From assembly GCF_963082655.1 (NCBI RefSeq), contig NC_081552.1, positions 59,872,561 through 59,936,560 on the forward strand: a stretch of 64,000 nucleotides of DNA, read 5' to 3'. A model generated the notes under the pieces. It saw nothing but the letters and a program-made list of their open reading frames with translations, searched no databases and was not told the DNA's origin. The position numbers and the translations under genes were made by a program. Shown piece by piece: positions 57,501-64,000 of this stretch (positions are counted from its first letter, which is position 1; each line of letters opens with the position of its first letter). Source of the stretch: Stomoxys calcitrans. Taxonomy: Eukaryota > Arthropoda > Insecta > Diptera > Muscidae.

Positions 57501-58743
57501 TTGAACTGTTCGGAAATATGTTTCCTAGGGATTGCATGGCATTAAATTCAGTACATCAGATGGTGTCGTTCTCAGTGCGGCTGATCCGGTTGACTATTGA
57601 ACAGTAGGTGAACTTTTGAAGAGCCGCAACACCATACATCATTATAGGTCTGACAACTGCAGTTATATCCAATACATGACGCGCGGTCTAAACGCCCAAC
57701 TTTCTTGCCCTTTCTAAAATGTGGGATTTGAAGTTAAATTTCCTGTCCAGCAAAACACCCAGGTATTTTGCGTTTTCTGTAAATGGAGAATCCCCTTTTC
57801 CCAAGGAGACAGGTGCCACTGTAGGTTACTTATATCTCCTGCTGAAAAAAACTACTTCTGTCTTGCACGGATTTACGCATAAACCACTTTTGATAGCACA
57901 CTTCGCTGTTGCACGTAGAGTAAGTATATCTTTTAAAGTGCTGGGAAATTTTCCCCTTACTTCAAATACTGCGTCATCAGTACACGCGACCACTTTTACA
58001 CCTTTTTCTTCCAGAGACAATAATGTATTGTTAATGGCTATATTCCAAAATAGAGGAGACGGTGCACCTCCCTGAGCTGTTCCTCTGCTGACCCATATTT
58101 TAGATCCACAGATTCCAAGACTGCCGTAATGCATCCTTTAGTAAGTAAGTTATTAACACACTTTATTACTCCACTCTAGAAACTCCAACTCCTTCATGAT
58201 TGACGTCGGTTTTACACTAGTGAAAGCACCTTCAATTTCAAGAAATGATGCTATTGTATATTCCTTGACAGCGAGAGATCCCTCTATGTAGCCGACTAGG
58301 CATGGAAGGGCTGTTTCAGTGGATTTGCCTCTACCATATGCATGCTGCTGCCGAGACAGGCGATCTCCACGGATCTTTGCCCTTAGATGTGTCTCTATCA
58401 ACCTCTTAAGGACAAAAATCTTTCGCCTTGTTACCACACGAAGGCGAAAGATTTTTGTCCTTAAGAGGTTGATAAGTTTTCTGCTTTCGGAATTAAACTG
58501 ACCTTCGTGTCCCTCCATCCTACAGGTATATATATGACATGCAGATACAAGCAGAGTGTATCTCCCTAAGCCTGGAACCAGTCTATCAGATTCAGCTTGT
58601 AATTCAATCGGTGATACATCATCAGGGCCTGGCGACTTAAAGGAGTCGAAACTTCTTATCGCCCAAAGGATTTTTGGCTCAAACACAATTTCCCCAATAA
58701 CCTCCGATGAATGCATACCAGTGACAACCTCTTCTGGAGCCAT
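57501..58743 (-). pseudogene. Reverse transcriptase remnant
   Basis: Motifs in order: KSPGPDDVSPIELQ, GWRDTKVSLIPKA (another frame), QHAYGRGKSTETAL, FLEIEGAF (motif A; the catalytic Asp of LDIEGAF is Glu here), GTAQGGAPSPLFWN, VVACTDDAV (motif C; both Asp kept, YA changed to CT) and TENAKYLGVLLDRKFNFKSH. Several shifts separate them. A 34-bp perfect inverted duplication interrupts the N-terminal part (58396-58474). Confidence 0.87.
58396..58474. repeat. Perfect 34-bp inverted repeat inside the RT remnant
   Basis: Arms 58396-58429 and 58441-58474 are exact reverse complements with an 11-nt loop. The right-hand copy in sense gives KIFVLKRLI in frame with ETHLRAKI; the other arm replaces expected RT sequence. 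Looks like a template-switch (snap-back) duplication. Confidence 0.93.
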
Positions 58744-59222
58744 GTTGTCCGTTGGAGAAATTCCCAGGAAATGTGTGTATCAACGAGTAGATCTAGTATT
58801 TCCTCATTAGACATTGCTCATACATTCTCTGACTTCTGAATATACTTCACCGTAATAGGTCCAGGTCTTTAGACTAGAGGCCTAAGATGTATCCTCCACA
58901 AAGCTGCAGAATTGCATCCAGGATTTGTTGTGAGCCTTTCTCTGCTCGCCCTTATATTTTCTTAGTTCACCCTTATAGATATCCCAATCGTGTGGTACTC
59001 TTGTGGCTTTCGTCTGTTGAAGAGTTTTCTGCAGTCCTTCCTAGGACCAACCAGCCCAATCTCATGGCTTCCGCTTATGCGAATCAAATTGGCCCGATGG
59101 AGTCTTTTATCGGAAATGGCTGCAGTCTCAGTGTGCAACACACTGCTACAACAACAACAACCAACCAGCTCTGGGTCCACCATGGCGGTTGCTGTTAGCC
59201 CCTTGGCTAGGCACTAGGAAGA
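58744..59222 (-). pseudogene. Decayed linker between endonuclease and RT
   Basis: Fragments in different frames: KDCRKLFNRRKPQEYHTIG, TWTYYGEVYSEVRECMSN and VDTHFLGISPTDNMAPEEVV. The latter two are usual for the region before RT in these elements. A CAACAACAACAACCAACC run at 59150-59167 and the stretch next to it do not fit and may be an insertion. Confidence 0.65.
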
Positions 59223-59699
59223 CTAGGAAGATGTGCAGAATTTGTGCCGAAATTTATCCCAATCCGCCTTTCTTCTATTTAGTCGAGGGACCACTTCTGC
59301 AATATTTTCTCCAAGGATGAAAGTAATATAACGATGATCAGAGAAACTGTGGTCATCCAAGACTTCCCAGTCGCATATTCTAGCGCTTATATCTTCCGAT
59401 ACAAATGTAATATCTAGTATTCCCTGCCTGTTGCTGTTAATAAAGGTCGGCTTACCGACTTTATTACAAATCGCCAGATTGCAAGATAAGCAGCTCACAC
59501 CTTTCGTTGACATCCGAAAATCCCATATCTGGTGATGTGCACCAGCATCACTTCCCACAATAAGGCTTTTCTTCCCTTCAGAAGCGCCTTCAACCAACGA
59601 CTTAAGGTTTGAAGCCGGCATCTCTGAATCGTGTGCCATATATAGAGAAGCTAGCCAGTAATGAGACTTGAGGCCAGTCCAACCGGATGACACACCCAC
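59223..59699 (-). pseudogene. Endonuclease domain remnant of non-LTR ORF2
   Basis: 159-codon open stretch with GSDAGAHHQIWDF (the usual DANAHH-type motif, Asn replaced by Gly), GKPTFINSNRQGILDITFVS and DDHSFSDHRYITF (SDH motif kept). It corresponds to the C-terminal two thirds of an APE-like endonuclease; the N-terminal catalytic part and the ORF2 start are missing. In the intact family this nicks the target for primed reverse transcription. Confidence 0.85.
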
Positions 59700-59734
59700 A
59701 CAGAGCTTGTCGAGTCCCGTTTCGATGCCTTCCC

Positions 59735-60530
59735 CTACTGTCTCGATTGTGGCAGGAGATTTTCAGTCTCCTGCAATCCGCCAGACTTTAGCGATGTGGT
59801 CGATAGTTCCTCAGGCAAGTGTTCACCAACAACTGTTGAGTCGTTTCCTAATTCCCCAACCCCACCGCTTCTATAGACTTTCAGTTTCAACTTGTTGAAT
59901 CCGTAGGATATAACTTCTTCAGGCTTGTTGAGGCCTGCGAAACAGTCGGACTTTAGTACCAATGCTGCATGTCTCCGGTTACCATCAGCCTCATCCAATC
60001 TTCCAATCCAATCCAATCTTTCAGTCGGTGGTTGAAAAATTGGGATTACATTCGCTTAGTCTTCCAAGTATGGATTCAGGATCTTAGGGAATCCTTGGTA
60101 TCCAAGCATGCGCCATCTGGCGCCTAGCCAGATCTCTGCAATATTTTTTGAGGCGCAACGATTTAAAAAAACTGGAGGAGGCCCAAGGAATTCCGCATGA
60201 ACATCGGAATATACTGATGACAGTCCATTGACTATCCCACTCCAATGCAGCTGGGTATGCAGCTTCTGCTCCCTTGTTGACAATTGCCATAACCAAACTG
60301 TCCCTAGCTACATTAGCAAAGCTTCGCCCTAGTTATTTTAGGTATGTGACGTCCTCCAGCTGACCGCAGCCGTTTAGCTGACTGCGGTGCAGTTTCAGAA
60401 TCTTTGGGGTAGCCTGTGCAGTGAACTCCCGAGCCCAATTTAGGGAGTCTCTCTCCCTATTAGTGACAGTCTTTGGATCATTCGCACCAAGACTCTCAAT
60501 AAACCTGAGAGCAATGCGCATTCTATCATC
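59735..60530 (-). pseudogene. ORF1 remnant with DUF4780-like domain
   Basis: Pieces in several frames: SFANVARDSLVMAIVNKGAE, ARRQMAHAWIPRIP, DWIGRLDEADGNRRHAALVL and SYGFNKLKLKVYRSG. Their order (LVMAI.., R.. .WIP, DW...RLDE.....VL, YGF..L...VYR) matches what I recall of the DUF4780 region of insect non-LTR ORF1 proteins. The assignment is from memory of the family pattern. Nothing intact. Confidence 0.6.
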
Positions 60531-60838
60531 TTAAAGAGCGTGCTAATTTGCTGGGGAAGGCCGATGGACTAGGCAAATTATAGGCATGCGATGATAGAAT
60601 AGGTTCGGCGTTGTCTTTAAAACTTGAACCAGGCGAGCCCAATTTAGGGAGTCTCTCTCCCTATTAGTGACAGTCTTTGGATCATTCGCACCAAGACTCT
60701 CAATAAACCTGAGAGCAATGCGCATTCTATCATCTTAAAGAGCGTGCTAATTTGCTGGGGAAGGCCGATGGACTAGGCAAATTATAGGCATGCGAAGATA
60801 GAATAGGTTCGGCGTTGTCTTTAAAACTTGAACCAGGC
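60431..60838. repeat. Near-perfect 204-bp tandem duplication
   Basis: 60431-60634 and 60635-60838 differ at one base (T60592 versus A60796). The duplicated block encodes the same ORF1 segment (RIALRFIESLGANDPKTVTN) twice. The first copy holds an 11-bp inverted repeat (60520-60530 and 60590-60600) that the single change destroys in the second. Confidence 0.95.
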
Positions 60839-61060
60839 GTCTTCGTCAAAAGCCCCCGCTGACCAGACATCTGTCGGCTACTGGAGCCTGGAGCAGCCGC
60901 CAGCAGTCGAGGTTTCAGTAGTAGACAAGATGCTACGGCCTGATACCATCACCGCAGCTGCTGGGTCTTTGGAGTCCATTCTAAACCTACTCCTGGGCTC
61001 TAGATCTGCCGCTCCACTGGAAACAGACGCAGATCATCAACCGCATTATGGATAACACTA

Positions 61061-61351
61061 TCGAAGCTATTCCTTGAGTGACTTTTTTTTCACATATAAT
61101 GACCTATTACGAGTTACAGAAAAATTCTTGCGGGGCGAAATAACAAAACGTCAGCTCCACTCAAACGTAATAAGCACAGACTTATTCCCTGCTAATTTTT
61201 ACTGGAAAAGTACGCGAACAGATATGATTTTGATTATAAATGAGTATTTTACATAGGGACACCGATATAGGGTTCATAAGGATAAACGATTTAACTACCG
61301 AGTACAAAATAAGAATCTTGGTCTTACATTGACATTTATCGTGCAAGTTTT
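61061..61351. other. Non-repeat-looking DNA
   Basis: About 290 bp with no match elsewhere here. A 60-codon plus-strand frame at 61074-61256 has no recognisable feature and is not called. Confidence 0.4.
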
Positions 61352-62835
61352 TATACCCTCCACCATAAGATGGGGGGTATACTAATTTCGTCATTCTGTT
61401 TGTAACTACTCGAAATATTCGCCTGAGACCCCATAAAGTATATATATTCTTGATCGTCGCGACATTTTATGTCGATCTAGCCATGTCCGTCCGTCTGTCC
61501 GTCCGTCCGTCCGTCTGTCTGTCGAAAGCAAGCTAACTTCCGAAGGAGTAAAGCTAGCCGCTTGAAATTTTGCACAAATACTTCTTATTAGTGTAGGTCG
61601 GTTGGTATTGTAAATGGGCCATATCGGTCCATGTTTCGATATAGCTGCCATATAAACCGATCTTGCGTCTTGACTTCTTGAGCCTCTAGAGTGCGCAATT
61701 CTTATCCGATTGGAATGAAATTTTGCACGACGTGTTTTGCTATGAAATCCAACAACTGTGCCAAGTATAGTTCAAATCGGTCCATAACCTGATATAGCTG
61801 CCATATAAACCGATCTTGGGTCTTGATTTCTTGAGCCTCTAGAAGGCGCAATTCTTATCCGACCAGAATAAAATTTTGCACGACGTATTTTGTTATTATA
61901 TCCAACAACTGTGCCAAGTATGGTTTAAATCGGTCCATAACCTGATATAGCTGCCATATAAACCGATCTTGGGTCTTGACTTCTTGAGCCTCTAGAGTGC
62001 GCAATTCTTATCCGATTGGAATGAAATTTTGCACGACGTGTTTTGCTATGATATCCAACAACTGTGCCAAGTATAGTTCAAATCGGTCTATAACCTGATA
62101 TAGCTGTTATATAAACCGATCTTGGGTCTTGACTTCTTGAGCCTCCAAAGTGCGCAATTCTTATCCGATTGGAATGAATTTTTTGCACGACGTGTTTTGT
62201 TATGATATCCAACATCTGTGCCAAGTATAGTTCAAATCGGTCCATAACCTGATATAGCTGCCATATAAACCGATCTTGGGTCTTGACTTCTTGAGCTTCT
62301 AGAGGGCGCAATTCCTATCCGATTTGGCTGAAATTTTGCATGACGTATTTTATTTTTACTTTCAACTGTGTTAAATAAGGTTCAAATCGGTTCATAACCT
62401 GATATAGCTGCCACATAAACCGATCTGGGATCTTGACTTCTTGACCCCTAGAGGTCGCAATTATTATCCGATATGCCTGAAATTTTGTACGACGGATCCT
62501 CTCATGACCATCAAAAAACTTGTTTATTATGGTCTGAATCGGTCTATAGCCCGATACAGATCCCATATAAATCGTCCTCTTTATTTTACTTCGTGAGCCC
62601 CAATGGGCGCAATTCTTATACGAATTGGCTGAAATTTTACACAGGTCTCCAACATATAATTTAATTGTGGTCCGAACCGGACCATATCCTTATATCATTT
62701 TAATAGCAGAGCAACTCTTTTCTTATATCCTTTTTTGCCTAAGAAGAGATGCCGGGAAAAGAACTCGACAAATGCGATCTATGGTGGAGGGTATATAAGA
62801 TTCGGCCCGGCCGAACTTAGCACGCTTTTACTTGT
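61352..62835 (+). mobile_element. Complete young family A element A29
   Basis: 1,484 bp, TATACCCTCCACCATAAG to ACTTGT, intact hairpin GGCCCGGCC. Inverted near-twin of A10: same unit order and rare variants (ATAACAGC in one unit, GCCTCCAAAGTGCGC, TTTTATTTTTACTTTCAACT). (GTCY)n is 39 bp (61485-61523). Confidence 0.93.
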
Positions 62836-62854
62836 TTATTCTTATTTTTCGTTT

Positions 62855-62928
62855 TATACCTACCACCATACGAATGGTGGTATACTATTCTCATCATCCA
62901 CCTCAAATGCTTTACAGTTATGTAAAGC
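62855..62928 (+). mobile_element. Degenerate A-type head fragment
   Basis: TATACCTACCACCATACG, AATGGTGGTATACTATTC and CATCATCCACCTC follow the head pattern base for base with changes. Nothing of the core remains. Confidence 0.55.
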
Positions 62929-62935
62929 CCATATA

Positions 62936-63232
62936 TCAGGTCACCGTAACGAAGAGGTTGCATGCCAGCCTATGACGCTGAACGTCCGCGGAATCCTGGC
63001 GAGAACATAAAAAAAAATTTTAGCAGTGGTTATCCCCACGCAATGCTGGAGACATTTGTTAGGTATTATGCAATGTTAAAACTTCTTCTTAAAGATGTGT
63101 CGTACTGGATATGCCATTCGCACTTGGCTATAATAAAAGGTCAATATCATTGAGGTTAAACATTAATCGGGCTGCACTTATTGATATAAGAAAAGTATCC
63201 CCTATTCCTTAATGGGGAATTTAGTAGTTAGT
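62936..63232 (+). mobile_element. Probable tRNA-derived SINE remnant
   Basis: CATGCCAGCCTATGACGCTG, GAATCCTGGCGAGAACAT, AGCAGTGGTTATCCCCACG, GGAGACATTTGTTAGGTA, TATAATAAAAGG, CATTGAGGTTAAAC, GGGCTGCACTTATTGATAT and CCCTATTCCTTAATGGG. The order matches a dipteran SINE I recall; the degenerate GGAATCCTGG fits a tRNA B-box. Family assignment is from memory. Confidence 0.5.
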
Positions 63233-63234
63233 TT

Positions 63235-63434
63235 TATTCCCACCATCAAAAGATGGCGGTTCATTTACTTTGCAACACATCGAAATATCTATTTCCGACC
63301 ATATAATGTATATATTCTTGATAGTCGTATATGTCCAAGACCATCTAGACATGTCCGTCCGTCTCTCTGTTGAAATTAATCTACAGTCTTTTAAAACAGA
63401 GATATTGAGCTAAAACTTAGCACAGATTTATTTT
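63235..63434 (+). mobile_element. Family B head and core fragment
   Basis: TATTCCCACCATCAAAAG, CAACACATCGAAATATCTAT, TTCTTGATAGTCG, CATGTCCGTCCGTCTCTC and TCTACAGTC, ending at TTAGCACAGATTTATTTT, where an A-III head begins in a T-run. No array. Confidence 0.7.
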
Positions 63435-64000
63435 TATACCCACCACCATAGGATAGGGGTATATACTAATCTAGTCCTTCCGTTTGTAACACCTCGAAAT
63501 ATTGATCTAGGAGCCTATAAAGCATATATATTCTTGATCGTCTCGATATTCTGAGTCGAACTAGCCATGTCCGCTTGTCGAAAGCTAGCCGCTGGAAATT
63601 TTGCACAGAATCTTCTCATTGATGTTGGTCGTTAGGGATTGCAAATGGGCCATATCTGGTTTAGATTTGAATACAGCTCACATATAAACCGATCTCCCGA
63701 TTTGATTTCTTGAACCCCAGGAAGCCACAATATGTGTCTGATTTGGCTGAAATTTTGCATTCGGTGTTCTCTTTGACTTCCAACAACTGCTCCAAGTACG
63801 GTCCAAATTTGTTTAATACCTGATAGAGCTTCCATATAAACCGATCTTGGGTCTTGACTTCTTGAGCCCCTAGAGGGCGCAATTCTTATCCGATTTGACT
63901 GAAATTTTGCACATAGTGTTTTAGTATCACTTTAAACAACTGTGCTAAGTATGGTTGAAATCGGTCCATAAACTGGTATAGCTGCCATATAAACCGATCT
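63435..64000 (+). mobile_element. Family A-III element, runs off the window
   Basis: Head TATACCCACCACCATAGG, core GATCGTCTCGATATTCTG, a reduced GTCY tract (GTCCGCTTGTC), and three units with GATAGAGCTTCC / ATAGCTGCCATATAAACCG. The last unit is already of family A type, so the array mixes sequence from both. Confidence 0.8.

Larger units (their letters stand above)
56911..61060 (-). mobile_element. Dead non-LTR retrotransposon (two-ORF type with RNase H)
   Basis: Right to left: ORF1 remnant, apurinic-type endonuclease, reverse transcriptase, RNase H, cysteine-bearing tail, then a 3' untranslated region ending CTGCCACTTAAATCTAACC. RNase H after the RT excludes a classic jockey element and points to an I/LOA/R1-like group; the clade is inference. 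Every domain is broken by stops or shifts and key residues are changed. The 5' limit near 61060 is uncertain. A relative's tail lies at 23027-23110. Confidence 0.85.

Noticed and set aside
57208..58075. Plus-strand frames at 57208-57423, 57719-58075, 58319-58501, 58556-58810 and 58887-59217
   Set aside because: They are shadows of the retrotransposon coding remnants on the minus strand, which show RT, endonuclease and RNase H motifs.
60828..61055. 75-codon plus-strand frame next to the ORF1 remnant
   Set aside because: It overlaps the 5' part of the minus-strand retrotransposon and the duplicated block, with no recognisable domain; probably a shadow.
62936..63010. A tRNA gene
   Set aside because: Only a degenerate B-box-like stretch is visible, no cloverleaf could be drawn, and the downstream sequence fits a SINE body.
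1..64000. An integrated virus, prophage or bacterial system
   Set aside because: No viral or bacterial gene signature; all coding remnants are transposase or non-LTR retrotransposon.

Overview
The window looks like heterochromatin-like or intergenic DNA from a higher fly, probably a calyptrate (muscid-like) dipteran. The evidence is its repeat content: very many copies of elements with the DINE-1/mini-me layout, i.e. a TA run, a conserved core of about 35 bp reading TTCTTGATCGTC..GTCGATCTAGCCAT, and a (GTCY)n microsatellite. Decayed Tc1/mariner elements, a dipteran-type non-LTR retrotransposon and a probable tRNA-derived SINE are also present. Species assignment is inference. I found no intact host gene, no tRNA or rRNA gene and no CRISPR array. 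By my bookkeeping of boundaries, about four fifths of the sequence belongs to a few related non-coding element families, and nearly all long open frames are by-products of their tandem arrays.

Family names used here (my own labels). Family A: sense strand starts TATACCCTCCACCAT, then TA run, core, (GTCY)n, a variable array of 153-bp units, a special 3' region, ATGGTGGAGGGTATA, a hairpin TTCGGCC-G-GGCCGAA, and ends GCACGCTTTTACTTGT. Family B: same plan, starting TATACCCACCACC and ending TTAACGCCTTTTTACTTGT, also with 153-bp units. Family A-III: an older relative starting TATACCCACCACCATAGG. The terminal repeat paired with a copy just inside the 3' hairpin, and insertion between two Ts without target duplication, match what is described for Helentron-type rolling-circle elements (DINE-1 group). 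Family D: 129-130 bp units with canonical Helitron ends (A|TC...CTAG|T). Family E: a D-like relative ending CTGG. HKC, F and G are further uncharacterised dispersed repeats.

Layout. 1-4.7 kb: two A copies, one carrying a nested B. 4.7-11.5 kb: AT-rich spacer, A copies in both orientations, HKC and G repeats and a D remnant. 11.6-22 kb: long run of A and B copies on the minus strand, several nested. 22-26.6 kb: the first sizeable non-repeat stretch, then Helitron ends, a non-LTR tail, A and B pieces and a mariner fragment. 26.6-45.5 kb: A/B copies interleaved with large D arrays, with A inserted inside D and B inside A. 45.5-56 kb: E, A-III, an A copy split by a fold-back mariner and by B, and a duplicated G+A locus. 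56.1-61.1 kb: single-copy-looking DNA and a dead non-LTR retrotransposon on the minus strand. 61.3-64 kb: a young A copy nearly identical to the one at 13-14.5 kb, a SINE-like remnant and the start of an A-III copy.

Nothing in the window encodes a Rep/helicase or an intact transposase, so every element here is non-autonomous or dead. The interest lies in the insertion architecture: repeated use of the same T-runs as nesting sites, head-to-tail junctions, microsatellite growth in near-identical copies, and template-switch scars.
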